From Takashimella koratensis (lineage: Eukaryota > Basidiomycota > Tremellomycetes > Trichosporonales > Tetragoniomycetaceae): a stretch of 64,000 nucleotides of DNA. A model generated the notes under the pieces. The model was not told the DNA's origin, made no database searches, and was given only the letters and a program-made list of their open reading frames with translations. Both the position numbers and the translations under genes were made by a program. This document shows, piece after piece, positions 51,100 to 63,174 of this stretch; the stretch's first letter is position 1, and each line of letters opens with the position of its first letter. Location of the stretch: the NCBI GenBank assembly GCA_003116875.1, contig BCKT01000003.1:1373185-1437184 (forward strand). The letters are read 5' to 3'.

Positions 51100-52821
51100 C
51101 TAAGCTTTCAACGACAGGGTCGAGCGCTTGACGTGCTTCAGTGGCTGAGTCGAACACTCGGATGACACCGTCAAACGCTCGATGACCTCTGACATCTTGT
51201 TGATCTTGCCCTAAAATCGGTCAGCACACATCACCAGTCGTGACCTACCTCCATATCCGCGATCCGCTGGCTTTGGGTATCCTGTACAGACTGGGCCAAC
51301 GCACGGAGGTCGTCGCCACTTTCGTCGGCTTCGGCTTTGACTTCATGGACAGCGCGCTTGGGCGGTGGGGAAGGGCTGTCGGGATCTCTGTATCTGCGCT
51401 TGATGCGGTGAACAGAGTGTGACACTGTGGACGAGAAAGACGAGTCTGCATTCACTCGTTGCCCTGCTTTCACTCGTTTCTTATCTCCGTAGGCCGGGGT
51501 AAGAGAATGCGATCGTTTTTTGACAAGGACCGTTGATCCGGTGATCTTGCCTTGACCGGGGTACTGCTGCGGTGGGACTGCGTACAATCAGCGCGATTCG
51601 GCGTGCTCTGTGGTACATACCCCAACGCAGATGGCGATCTCGGACAAGTTGTTGACGAGATCGGTACTGTTTCCAGTATTAGCTTCCCGTCCTCGTTGCT
51701 CCAACTGTACCCACTTTGAACACGAATCTTATCCAAGGACGCCTTTCGTCTCTCTCTTCATCGCATACTCTGAACTCTTCCTTGAACTGGACTGAATCTC
51801 CTTCACACCATGACGTTTCCGCCGGTCTGTTCGGTCAGCTTTTACACATGATCAATTCTCAAACCGCTTACACTATCGCGAGACCGTTGGACTGGAGCGA
51901 ATATCAGCATCGTCGGGTGAAAGTATACTCACACCTTTGGTCAGATTCTTTCCCACATTGTTGGCATGCTGAGAGATAAGTTGAGTCTTGGTCGAGGTGG
52001 TACTAATCTTGCCTCGCCTGATATCGACGACTACGGAGCCTTCGCCATCATCGACAGCGTTGGCATCTGTGGGAAAGTCGATTCGCTCGACCTAATCCCA
52101 AAGCTAAGTCAGCCTACTCCACAAGTAATAAAAACCAAGTGTAGGCCCTCAGCTAATACGCGGCCCAAGAGGAAAGTCATCTCGACTGGCCGAGCCGCCA
52201 TCGAGATTCCTATTTATGCTTCGACCCCATAGTTTTGATTGGGCTCAGAGGGATTAGGGGACCTTGATTAACTTACCACCTCACCAAACGCCATGCTGGA
52301 CATTTTCAACCCATCCTGGTCTGTATGATAGATCTTGTCCAATAGCTGAGCTTGGTGGTTGCGCTTGATGAACAAGGCGTGGATACGATCCTTGTCGATG
52401 GTGATATCGGCAATGAGATCAGAACCCCAGGGAGCCTTTCCGCCCATATTCACGTTGATGGAGAACGTCTACGCGGAGTTGTCAGATTCGCCAAAGAAGG
52501 GAAAGAGGACAAGAGAAAGAAGAAAGAGGTTACCTTGCCCTTTTCGACCTCCACGAAACACGACACGGTAGGGATACCTTGTATCATCACCGGTTTCTCG
52601 CGAGTATCGTGCTCGCCTGTGAAAATTCACCAGGGGAAAGGCGAGCAGAGGTCAGTCTAGCCCGGAGGGACAAGCACACTGATATCCAGTTGATCGGACT
52701 AACCCATCCGAACGCCTTCGCTCGTGAGCCATACCTGTTCACTGAAGTTAGTTATGGTTGATACAGATGAAAAGGCTGTGCTACCCACATCGAGCTTGTT
52801 GAAGTTGTCCCCTGCGAACAT
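51100..52821 (-). CDS. DUF7918-like protein, paralogue B
   Basis: Closest relative of A, with the same exon layout. MFAGDNFNKLD/VWLTSEGVRM/GEHDTREKP, then IPTVSCFVEVEKGK/TFSINVNMGG. LIADITIDKDRIHALFIKRNHQAQLL corresponds to the long exon of A, and VERIDFPTDANAVDDGEGSVVVDIRRGKI to its next exon. The C-terminal exon again starts PPQQYPGQGKITGSTVLVKKRSHS and carries VHEVKAEADES plus a helical end (DLRALAQSVQDTQSQRIADME, then GKINKMSEVIERLTVSS). The last exon gives a tail not seen in A (KHVKRSTLSLKA). Splicing between the VERIDF exon and the PPQQYPGQG exon is less certain than elsewhere. Role unknown. Confidence 0.6.
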
Positions 52822-53271
52822 GGTGAGTTGCACCTGATGGCGACGGCAGATTGGGTGATAGAGAACGATGAGACGAGGATGAAATGGTGGTTGGAAGAAG
52901 ATGGATGATGGAAATGAGCACCTTCCTTCTTTCCTTCCTTTTCTCATCAAGCACACCATGTCACACCACATGAATGACGATTCGATCCGATAAGCGCCGA
53001 GTGCACTGTATGCTTTATGTCGAATGCAACGGGTCTCATCCAATACATATACAGCATACTTTCAACAATCTGGACGTTCAAGCAAAACAAACAACGGATA
53101 CGTATGGACACTGGGCGGCACACCAGGTACACACCACAATCTACCTCCTGCGCTCCGCTATAGACTTTTCCTTAGCTCAGCTAGGCCTTTGGGCCGGTTC
53201 CTCCTCCGCGAAACGCTTGGACTGGCTCTTCAGTCGAACTGTATCACTCTGATTCCATCAGCACTACAACC
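52822..53271. other. Intergenic between DUF7918-like B and C
   Basis: A 450-bp spacer. It contains a ttccttctttccttccttttctc tract near 52922 (minus-strand GA run) in the promoter of B. No gene is seen. Confidence 0.5.
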
Positions 53272-54458
53272 CTAGAGCTCTGCGGCGTATGGAAGCTCAC
53301 CGGAAGCTTCCTTAATCCTCAACGCGAGAGGAGCTGCGGCGACGAGAATGAGATCAGCCAGAAACCATCATCTCGCCAGATAGGCACTCACGAAGAGGGA
53401 GCATCTCATGAGCGGTGAGGTACGACCGGGTGCGGTACTGTCTTTAGTACACGGTCTGCTCAGAGAGCACTCACGACGAACTGGAATCGGAACCACGGCT
53501 CCTGCTGGTCTTCAGGGTACGCGTGGAATCGCTGCACAAGTCGACGAGAGGGGACAAACTTCCCCATGAGCCTACCGCCGCTTCGTTTGTTAGCTTTGAC
53601 GTGAGCTTGTACCTACTTGACGCAGTGAGACAGCGCTGCCTGGACTTGTCAGCAAGAGAGCACGAACGACTATTGCCTAGGACAAAACTCACCTTCTTCT
53701 CAGCTTCATGCGCCACTCCAATCGTCTTCACACCCCTCACTCGATGACCCGCAGGTTGGAAGATGACCGCCCCTCGGCGAAGAAACACCTCGATCTGACC
53801 GATATCATCCAAATCGTGTCCACTGACGGTGACCGACGCATCATCGTCGGTCAGTTCCTGCATCCATATGGTCAGCTCAGGTGACTGTAACGCGTTGAGC
53901 ATGTTGTCTGAAATCCTTGTTGCAACTTACCATCCGGTAAAACTTGAAGCGCGCCTTCTGGACTCGCCCGTTGCGCATCTCCCAGAATCCTCGTCGAACT
54001 TGCATTGAAGCCTCGTCGGCTCTCCACGAGTTGACCCCAACTTGACGACCATCGACGATCACTGCAGCACCAAGAGCCTGTCCGTCAAAGGAACAGTCGT
54101 ATACGCGGCGGAGGTGGATGGAAAACTCCTAAAGGAAGGGCTCTGGTCAGCCCAGACTGGGAAGGAAAGCGAAAGGAGTGTATCTGGTATGGTGGTTGAG
54201 CTTTCGATCGATGCGTACCATGTTCTCCTCCATCTCCAGCAAGCACGACAATGTCGGCGGGTCCCCGTTGACCGAATCATCGTATGTGATGTGGTGTTCA
54301 GCTGGAGTCAGCTTCGAGGTTCACCCCTACACTCACGCAAGCGGAGCCCGTTGCTCTCTAGCCAAACCTGCCCGAGTCGCCCAAGTCAGAACTCTTGATT
54401 CACACCAGTAGGAAGACAGACTGACCTCAAAGCCGTCATAGTATTCGCCTGCGCGCAT
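53272..54458 (-). CDS. DUF7918-like protein, paralogue C (shorter, diverged)
   Basis: The start MRAGEYYDGFE/VWLESNGLRL/PEHHITYDDS has the same two short leading exons as A and B. PPTLSCLLEMEENM/EFSIHLRRVYDCSF, AVIVDGRQVGVNSWRAD and RGFWEMRNGRVQKARFKFYRM follow. Then comes ELTDDDASVTVSGHDLDDIGQIEVFLRRGAVIFQPAGHRV, and after a short exon VPSRRLVQRFHAYPEDQQEPWFRFQFV/YRTRSYLTAHEML. It ends ELPYAAEL. This copy is the most typical DUF7918 member: FxFYRMxLTDDD, GxIEVxxxRG and PWxxFxFxYR. It lacks the PQQYPGQG-basic C-terminal extension of A and B. This suggests that C is nearer the ancestral form and that A and B share a later duplication. Function unknown. Confidence 0.72.
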
Positions 54459-55170
54459 CGTGTCGAGTAGTGGTGAATGGTGGATGGGTCAATGTTCTAG
54501 AACGAGGATGTCAAGGATAGAGTGAGCTGAAGATACCGTGCGACTCATGTTGACGGTATTGATGTCGATCACGTGGATGTCAAAGGAAGGTCTGTGTATA
54601 TGGTTGACTGATCAGTGGCCATCTCAGCCAACCAGCCCCGCTACCATCATTCCATCAAATCTTCGGCCAAACTCGGCTTTCCGCCACAGTGCCACCTGTA
54701 CAACCGCACGCGACCTGTGCACTCTTGCACCCGTGCCAAGGCAAGCGGAGCCCACGTTTGTTTTCGTCGCGCGCAGCACCGGCCTCTTCATACCCCTAGG
54801 TCATCACGCAGCAGTGCTCGGATCGTCATCGTCATCGTCGCCGCCCAGCATCACATCAGACATATCAGTTCCCCTCCGTCACCGCAACCTGACAATCACC
54901 TCTGTCGGGGGTTTTCATTCCTTGTTCATACATGCAACGCCAAAAGACTACGCGTGTTTGTAATGATCAAGTCCGTCTTCAGTCTGTCTCTCAATTCAAA
55001 GCTACGACTGGGGAAAAACAATAAGAGCGAAACGAAAGGGGAGAATTGGGAAGCTGTGGCGTCACGCGCCTCAAACTGACAGTGTATCGATCTGAACCAG
55101 AGGTCAGCAAGGGTGCTAATTTCGGCAAGGATGGCAGAGCCAGGTACTGACGTTCCCGACCGAGACACTG
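54459..55170. other. Intergenic between DUF7918-like C and PMP3
   Basis: A 712-bp spacer on same-strand genes. CACGTG occurs at 54570-54575, near the start of C. A 141-aa ORF on the plus strand (54538-54963) has no recognised motif. Nothing else is seen. Confidence 0.5.
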
Positions 55171-55911
55171 TCAATATTTGAGAATAATGTACAGCGCGTG
55201 GATGATACCTGTAGGAGAAAGTCAGTAAAGCGTCCTCGGTTGTCTCCCCTCGCGATAGGCGCTGTCTCAGCATCGTGCCGAGTCTCGCCAAGCTCCAAAG
55301 CTTACCCGGAATGTAACCAAGGACTGTGCACATGGTCAGCAAGCGTCCAGACTGCTCAGGCTCGTTGCTACTTGTCGTGAGGCGCTACGGATCTCAAGAC
55401 TTCACAAGAGATCAAGCCGCTCAGGTCTTCACAAAAAATTACTCACTGGTCAACAGGATGTTGACTGTAAAAAGCGACTGTCAGCTTCCAAACTTGGTTT
55501 TGAAGCCTCTCTAGCATGACAGGCAGGCCCCAGGCCAGGCAAGCCCGAGCAAGCTCCAAGCAAGCTCCAAACAAGCTCCAGGCCTGCGCCAGTCATGCCA
55601 TACGGGCTACAACTCACTGAGGAGGTCGGCGCCGCAGCCACGCTCGAGGAAGACACCAAGGGGTGGTAGGATGACAGCGAAGACGATTTTGATAATATCA
55701 GAGCACGCTGAAGGGGTTCTGGGTCAGCTGGGGTGTCTTAGGGACGTCTGGGGAGGCGAGAGATGTCGAGAAAACAAGAGGTGAAGGGCGAAATAGTGAT
55801 GAAAAATGGCCAAAGGAGGGGGGAAACGCGCTCGCCGGGAAAACCGGAGTGCGGGCGCTCGGGAGGGCGCAGCGGGGTGTGGAGGGGTGTGAAGTACTCA
55901 CTGAACGGCAT
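55171..55911 (-). CDS. PMP3: Plasma membrane proteolipid 3 (Pmp3/UPF0057)
   Basis: A 57-aa double-spanning proteolipid that modulates membrane potential and cation sensitivity in yeast. Five exons: 55902-55911 (10 nt), 55618-55707 (90 nt), 55447-55464 (18 nt), 55306-55323 (18 nt) and 55171-55208 (38 nt), 174 nt with consistent phases. The protein reads MPFTCSDIIKIVFAVILPPLG, FLERGCGADLLINILLTILGY, then IPGIIHALYIILKY. These are the full family hallmarks: DIIKI, ILPPLGVFLERGC, and NILLTILGYIPGIIHALYII. Introns make up most of the locus, and two micro-exons encode the turn into the second membrane segment. No exon yields a long ORF, so automatic prediction may miss it. Confidence 0.95.
55550..55580 (+). 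repeat. 11-bp tandem repeat in PMP3 intron 2
   Basis: Three copies of CAAGCTCCA begin at 55550, 55561 and 55572 (11-bp period), within the 153-nt intron 2. Related caggcaggc/ccaggccagg sequence lies just before them. Confidence 0.85.
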
Positions 55912-56319
55912 TGTGGATGAGTTTGTTGAGGTTGAACGGTGGTAAAGGTAAATGAGAGATGGGGAAGAGGGGGGGGGGTTGGAATGTGACGACGGTGGTG
56001 GTTATAACGTTTTGTTGGGTGGCAGTGGTCGCTGACCGGTTCAAACGGGAAAGGAAGGGGGGTGGCAAGCCAAAGGAAGGGCGTGCAAGGCGGGAGAGCA
56101 GAGGTTAGTGCTGCGCCCCCTTGGTTTTGATGGGCAATTACGTCATGAGGACAGCACACACTGCATTCACGCCGCCCCAAAGGGGGAGGAGCATTTAAGC
56201 TTGTCAGGATGTGATTTGTGTGGTTCCTGGATTTTAAGCTACGACGCGCGGGTGGAGGTCGACCCATGTCCGATCTCAAAAGTTGAATCACCTCAACCAC
56301 CACCATCCCATCAACGGCC
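55912..56319. other. Divergent PMP3/MSH3 promoter
   Basis: A 408-bp head-to-head spacer. A G-rich run (gggggggggttgg, about 55969-55981) lies near PMP3, and a TTTAA element near 56194 faces MSH3. No other gene is seen. Confidence 0.5.
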
Positions 56320-59300
56320 ATGTCCCAGGCGAGTGCGAGCAAGGTCCAGTGAGTATATCAGTCCAAGATCTCCTATACATCCCCTGATTCTCCCAGGTCA
56401 TCCTTGCACTCGTTCTTCAAGCGCAAGGCGTCGCCATCGCCGCCTGCCGCCGTGGTGGTCGATGACGACGGTGTGATCGACCTGTCCAACTCGCCTCCGC
56501 CCAAGAAGGCCAAGCTACAGGATAACGATCCTTCAACTTCAATAAAAGGGTCGCTCACACAGTCTTCGTCGAGCTATTTTAAACCCAAACTCACAAAACC
56601 ACCGAGCAACGGAGCGTCCAGCAACCCCACTCCGTCAGTCGTCTTGCAAGAGTACCGACTTGCGCGACCTCCGCGCACGGCTGCCAGCCAGTCCGGCTCG
56701 GCTTTTGAAAACTATACCCTTGGCTCTGGACCAAGCGATGCGCGGTCATCCTCCTCGAGCGAGCTTACCGCGGAACAGCGGAAGAGACGAGCAGCATGGC
56801 AGCGTCTTGCCTTAGGGCCCGGAGGTGTTCTCCCTCGCCGCCGATCATTGACGCTTGACGAGGCAGCGGCGAAGGAAGCACGGCGGGCGGCGGGAGATAT
56901 TGGTGACGGAGAGGACGACGATGTTGAAACGCCCGCCGAGGACGAAGAGCGCGAGGCGGAGAAACAAGAGGTGTCGAGCGTGGGCAACAAGCTGAGGGCA
57001 AAGTACGCAGCCGCCGAGGTTAAACCCACCAAGTCAAAGGGGAAGAAGAAAGAAGAGGTCGGGCCGAGTGGGTTGACATACTCGCCCCTTGAGAAACAGT
57101 TCTTGGAGGTCAAAGCAAAATGGCCAGATGTCTTGTTGTTCATGGAAGGTGAGTACAAAACTGGGCAGCGCTGACCATCAGTCGGGTACAAGTACAAGTG
57201 AGCTCGACAGGTGACCAAGCTGATAGAGAGGTTTCACGGCGACGACGCAAAGACTGCGTCCAAAGAGCTCGGTATCGCAGCGTGAGTGAAACACCCCCAC
57301 ACGAACTAATCCACAGATTTCCAAGCCGCAACTTTTACGTCGGGTCAATCCCGACCCACCGTTTGCACATCCATGTCAAGAAGTAAGTCGCGCATTGACC
57401 AAACTGATCCTAGACTTATTTCGCTCGGGTATAAAGTCGGCGTCGTATCGCAGATGGAGACGGCAGCGTTGAAGAAGATTGGAGATAATCGGAATGCCCC
57501 ATTCGTTCGCGAGTTGACACACTTGTACACCGCCGCTACGTGAGTGATTGATACGGGGAATGCTGATTTGTAGGTATGTCGACGACCCATTCATGTCTTC
57601 GTCAAATGCCGTCGATACGGAAGTGCTACCTGGAGCCGCACCGTCACCGATTAATGCCCTCGTCGTGGTTGTGGAGCTGGGGATGGGAGGGATGGCGACG
57701 GACGAGCGGGTGCGAATCGGTCTGGTCAGCGTGACCCCAGGTACCGGCGAGGTGATCTGGGACCAGTTTGACGGTAAGTCAGCTATGACCCAGTTCAGAC
57801 TGAGCTAATGGATGCAGACTCGCAAGTCCGAACCGAGCTAGAAACTCGCTTGACCCACCTACAGCCATCCGAGCTCCTCCTCCCCGCGTCGGGCTTGAGC
57901 AATCCCACTGAGAAAGTGATCAAGCATTATTCTGGATCTCTTCGGTGAGTTCCCACCTTCGCTACAGCTGACCACCAGTGCGACGATCCGAGTGGAGCGG
58001 ATCAAAGAGCTGCCAAAGTACGATAAAGCTTTCGATATTCTTACAGAGTTTTACAAGTCGTCCAAGCCGGACTCGGCGATGCCTATTGACCTCACTGAGG
58101 ACGAGGAAAACGGGAAAGAAGCCGAGCAGCCTGTGGATGCCAATGACGACCCGCGTGACCCTGTTGAGGTGGCGTCAGGTCTGCCAAGTACGTCGAGCCC
58201 CGTCGCGCCCACGCTAATTTGTGCTCAGCGGAAGATGCCATATTGGCGCTGGTCGACTTTCCAAAACAAGTCGTGATCGCTTTCGCCGTTGCTATTACCT
58301 ATATGAAAGGTACGTCTGACTGGCTATCGTGCTGACGGGCAGACTTTGGGCTGCAGAACGCGTTTCGTCATCGATCATCTTTCACCAAGGTGAGTAGATA
58401 TGTGATTGTTATTGATCAACTACAGTTCGTCAACCGCGCTCACATGCTCTTGTCGAGCAACACGTTGGACAACTTGTGAGTACTCAAATATGATGTTTGA
58501 AGATTCAACTGACTCTCTTGCAGGGAGGTTTATCGTAACCAGACGGATGGAGGTGTCCACGGGAGTCTTCTTTGGCGTAAGTAAATAAGATGTTGGAGGT
58601 TGCGCCGCTGACCCGACCAGTGTTGGACCAGTACGTATCAATTGTGGAGCGACTCCTAACCTGTAGCACGCGCACAAGGATGGGTCGACGCCTTATGAGA
58701 GAGTGGATCGGACGACCTCTGCTTGACATTGCGTAAGCGCTGTCTTAATCATAGCTGATCGTTCCAGGGCGCTCCGAGCTCGCACCGATGCTATCGAGGA
58801 AATTATGGAGAGCGGCAAATATCAAGTGGAGAAGCTCCGTGGTCTCCTCGTCAACATGCCCGACCTCGTCAAGGGTCTCACCAGGGTGCAATACGGAAAA
58901 GTCCTCCCAACCGAACTTGCGACCATCCTCGTCGCTCTCGTTCGTGTAGCCTCCGAGTTCAAACCCACCAATGACGAAGGACCGTTTGATTCTGCCTTGT
59001 TGAATAATATCATCAAGACGCTGCCGACGATAGGGGAAAAGAGTAGGGAGTTCCTCGCGGCAGTGAATTTGAAAGAGGCCAGAACGAATAATGAGGCAGA
59101 TATGTGGAATGATATCGACAAATACCCCGAAATCCAGGATGCCAAGGATGTGAGTGAGCTCGCTTCTTCTGACTGCGGATCCAGAGCTGACGCGGAACTC
59201 TAGTGCATCATTGCCAGCGAGTTCGAGTTGAACGAGCACTTGAAGGAAGTCCGCAAGGTGGTCAAACGACCTGCGCTCAATTACATCACTGTCTCGGGCA

Positions 59301-61111
59301 TCGAGGTGAGTAGTGTGTAACGACAAGAGCATTACTGACCTTGATAGTACCTCGTTGAGCTTCCCAACCGCGAAGTGAAGAGTGTTCCTCCTAAATGGGT
59401 CAAGATCAGCTCGTGAGTTGGTCCTTGCAGCCGGTGATTTGTCGCTAACGACGCAAGGACCAAATCCGTCACACGCTTCCACACACCCGAGATCATCTCT
59501 ATGTGAGCATCTCTACCTTACATCAACTGACTTTTCAGTATGAAAGAGCGCGAGCAATCCAAGGAGACATTGAAGGGAGCCGCACGACGTGCATTTCTCA
59601 GCTTCCAGTCAGACATTGCAGAATGTCACGAGTTCGTCGTGGTCTCTAGGCAACTAGCCGTCATCGATTGCTTGCTCTCACTGGCTCAGGTGGCTGCGGC
59701 TTCGGGGTATTGTAAACCGTCATTTGTGACGCAGCCACAGTTGAAAATTGAGAATGGCAGACATCCTATGGTGAGTGGTCTATTCCTCTGTGTGAGACGG
59801 CACAGATGCTGATCAGGGGCGGGTCACAGGTCGAGGCATTGAGAGACGAGGCTTATGTCCCGTTTGATATTGATTTCTCAGAGGATGATGGGAGAGCAAA
59901 AATCATCACGGGTCCGAATATGGCAGGTGAGCGGGAGTCTTTGTCTGGTTTAGGCTGCAGCTGATGGATGTAGGCAAGAGTTCGTGTGTCCGTGCTACGG
60001 TAGGTCAAGCTAAGAATCCGGACAGAACGCTGCTTACACCCCTCTCAGGCCTTGATCGTGTGCATGGCGCAGATTGGGTCGTTTGTGCCGGCGTCTTCGG
60101 TGACGTTGGGTATCCACGACGCGGTACAGACGTGAGTGACCGAATTAAAGAGACAGCTTAAAGCCGTGCTGATTGGGACGCGTAACACAGGCGCATGGGT
60201 GGTAAGTCTTGAACTGAGCTAGTCGTAAGTAGAACTCTAGCTGACAAAGCCTAGCATCCGACGAGATCAGCCGAGGTAAATCCACTTTCATGGTCGAGCT
60301 CTCCGAGACGAGCGATATCCTTCGCACGGTGACACCTCGGACACTTGTGATCCTAGATGAGTGAGTGGAGTTGAGCTGGGCAGAAGCAACAGCACGTTCG
60401 CTAATTTCGATATCAGGCTTGGGCGCGGGACGAGTACCTACGACGGGGTGGCGATCGCCTATGCGACGTTGTCGCACCTCGCCAAATTGGGTTGTAACAC
60501 GCTGTTCGTCACGCATTACCCGATGGTCGCGGAGCAGCTTGTCAGGGAGGTGAGTCATGAGCTTTAAGATATCGATCAAACGTACGTCAAGCTGATCGGC
60601 GCAACAGTACCCCGAGCAAGTCAGTAATTGGCATATGAGCTTTGACGAGGTCACGCTTGCCGGTGAGTACCTGGCTCTGCAAGGTGCAAATAGTCGGAAC
60701 CTGCGTTGACGCCGAAAATCGCAGACGGGAGCGCAGAGATTACTTTCCTGTACAAACTTACACGAGGATTGGCCGAAGCGTCGTTTGGAGTATGGTGTGC
60801 TCGGTGAGTCTCAGATCCAGAACGTATAAGACAAAGTCTGTTCGATGGCCAGTACTGATGATTCCAGACTTGCAGGACTGCCCGCTCCCCTTCTCGTCAG
60901 GGCCCAAGCCCAGTCTGATCTCCTCAAAATTGAGACCCAACATCGCCTCATCGCCTCAATCGCGAAACGCTCACGCGTGCTGTTGCGAGATACCGGTGTG
61001 ACTCAGGTTGGGGGCGATGAAGGCGCCGGGGTAGGGACGAGATCGGAGATTGATGTCGTGAGGAATGTGGAGATTCTGCATCAGGTCTTGCGGATGGTCA
61101 GTTCGGTTTGA
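56320..61111 (+). CDS. MSH3: DNA mismatch repair protein Msh3
   Basis: Msh3 pairs with Msh2 (MutS-beta) to bind insertion/deletion loops. The start [10 protein letters not shown] leads to a PCNA-binding box QSSLHSFF (residues 10-17) that spans the first intron (CA/G). A disordered segment with KKAKLQDND and a Lys/Glu-rich region follows. The mismatch-binding domain begins [36 protein letters not shown], with [42 protein letters not shown]. Lever and clamp parts follow. The ATPase has Walker A GPNMAGKSSCVR, signature [15 protein letters not shown], Walker [23 protein letters not shown], the H-loop TLFVTHYP and [25 protein letters not shown]. The [18 protein letters not shown] block separates Msh3 from Msh6. 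More than 15 introns, several just over 40 nt. The exon pattern between about 58200 and 58800 is the least certain part. Confidence 0.93.
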
Positions 61112-61538
61112 TATGGTGTGTTCGTCATGCGTAAAGTCTTGTTCCCCCATCATTCGTTGTTCACGCCCGGTAGAGGCTTCTTGAACTGTCGAGCTCGTCC
61201 CTTACCCCCAAGCCATTTGGGGTTCCCTAGGCGTCACGCTACCCAAAACCATACCCTCCTCTTGTGTCTGAACCATCCTTCTATTGTCGCATATAAGATA
61301 CCTCGCATGGCCCAGTTACCCCTTGTGCCTAGACCTTGTACACAGATTGTCGGGTACGTTTTTGTATAATACAGCATGATATGTGATACAATACGGACGA
61401 AGTTGTCCATTTGTGAGATGACAAGATAAGTGTTCCCGATAGATGGCTTCCTCGCTGCTCCTGCATGGGCCCTTCAACATCCAGTCTGAACATTAAGCCC
61501 AATGCTTTCCCTACCTACTCTCATTTCCGTACCTAACG
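61112..61538. other. Convergent 3' region, MSH3 and the methyltransferase-like gene
   Basis: A 427-bp spacer. AT-richer sequence (tgtataatacagcatgatatgtgatacaatacg, 61364-61396) probably carries polyadenylation signals. No gene is recognised. Confidence 0.5.
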
Positions 61539-63174
61539 CTATCCCCTTCTCCATCTCTCCACCTCGCTCAGACTCTCCGACGCCCCCATTGACCCTTCTT
61601 TCACACCAACGACCCACAACATCCTCCCCGTCGGCCTTGTATGTGTCACTCGGCCCGAGGACCACCTCCAATCCGGTATACTCTTCTCATGACCCATCTC
61701 CACGCCCACGCTGACTGCTGCTAGATTCGCAAGGTGCTCGACGTGTCGCGGCGATCGGGTGCGATAGCATGAGACGAGACCGTCAAAGGCGAGGGTGAAT
61801 GGGATGAGGGGGATACAGTAGGTGAAGAATAGGGTACCTGTTCAAGAGGTACCGTCAGTATAGATGAATGACCGGGATTCGAGAGAAGGAGAAACATACG
61901 GAGTGAAGGGCGACGAAATGGGATGACGAGAAAAGCGAGGAAAAAGAGACCCATGATAGTCAACACACTCCACAAGTCTGACTCTTGTAGCTCGAATATT
62001 CTGATTGAGTACACATCAGCACGATTCGACCCGCACCATTCAACATCCAGACTCACGCGATCCCATCTGCCGAGCGCATGGCGTCCTCCAAGATTCTCCT
62101 CGCGCCGTCCTCGTTGAAATGGTGAAACGATAAACAAAACGTCCTGATCTCCCTTACTCTCGCTCGTCTACCCGGGGACCTCCTTGAGCGCGTGTACATG
62201 CTATGTGTATTAGGCAGGCCAAGGAGGAGAGACGTCTCTGTTGATCGACCACGGGAGGGCACGCCTACTCCTGCGCCGCCGAGTGTGCCGTTGGGTGCGT
62301 CTGAGGTGGGGGTAGAGGCGGAGGCGGAAGGCGGGCCGGTGGCTGAGACGTGTGAGGAAGAGAGAACGTCAGGTGCCGGGGCTCGGGTGGCGTCGACGGA
62401 GAAAGGAATGTAACCGAGGGAGCCGGAGGAAGAGGCAGAGGAGAGAGCGTGCCAGTGGGAAGTGAGAGGGTGAAGGTCGGATAGGGTGATGCGTATGGGA
62501 TCGAGAGATTCCTCCTTCCTCTTGGAGCTGAGTGGGTTAGCACAAAAGCACAGACAGGAGAGCTCTTGTTTGAGGAAGACATAGGCAACGCTAGCTTACT
62601 TGATCTTTGCCTCGACAGCAGGCCAGGGCCCACCTGCACCGCTACAGCAATCAAGGATGCGTACCGTCGTCTTCCGCTTCCTTGGCGCCGTCGTCGGTGT
62701 TGCTGTAGTTTCTCCATCTTCAGCCGTTACTCCTTCATTATTCATGACCTTGTCTTCTCCCTGCCCTCCCTCATCCCCTTGTACTCGACCATTCTCCTCA
62801 CTCGCGATACTCGTGCTTTGCCCTTCCTCATCTCCCTCATCCTCGTCCTCATCATCATCGTCATGGTCCTCTTCGAGGTGTTGTACGACCCGCTCGATGA
62901 TTTCAACCACAGCCTCATACGGCGCTGCCGGCTGGAACGGCCAAACTTTGGTGACCCAGAGATACGAGAGGACGTCGCGGACGGGCTCGCGGAGCCAGCC
63001 GGGACACCAGGGCTGGTCGTGGATCTCGAGCAGCCGAGGCCGGCTGTAAGGCAGCCGCATAGGTGGTGGGGAGGAGAGTGTGCCTGTGCTGTAGGGGTGA
63101 CGAGTGTTGGAGGAGCTGGAGCAGATAGGTAGAGACCAAGATTGATTCACGGTGACGTCTTGCGTTGTTGTCAT
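61539..63174 (-). CDS. Methyltransferase-like protein with hydrophobic C-terminal part (conserved, uncharacterised)
   Basis: The start MTTTQDVTVNQSW precedes a conserved N-terminal block (MRLPYSRPRLLEIHDQPWCPGWLREPVRDVLSYLW) and a Ser/Asp/Glu-rich insert. The SAM-binding-like loop is RILDCCSGAGGPWPAVEAKI, followed by ITLSDLHPL, VDATRAPAPD, an insert, TFCLSFHHFNEDGARRILEDAMRSADGIAIFELQ, then hydrophobic LTIMGLFFLAFLVIPF and LFFTYCIPLIPFTLAFDGLVSCYRTRSPRHVEHL. It ends with a part including SGRVTHTRPTGRMLWVVGVKE. This block order is shared by a widespread, functionally undefined fungal and bacterial protein group, as I recall it. The DxCSGxGGP loop supports a Rossmann methyltransferase fold, and the two hydrophobic stretches suggest membrane association. 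Substrate unknown. The exact last exon is moderately certain. Confidence 0.7.

Noticed and set aside
54538..54963. 141-aa plus-strand ORF between DUF7918-like C and PMP3
   Set aside because: Low-complexity Ser/Pro sequence without motifs, and it contains intergenic CACGTG; coding is not supported.
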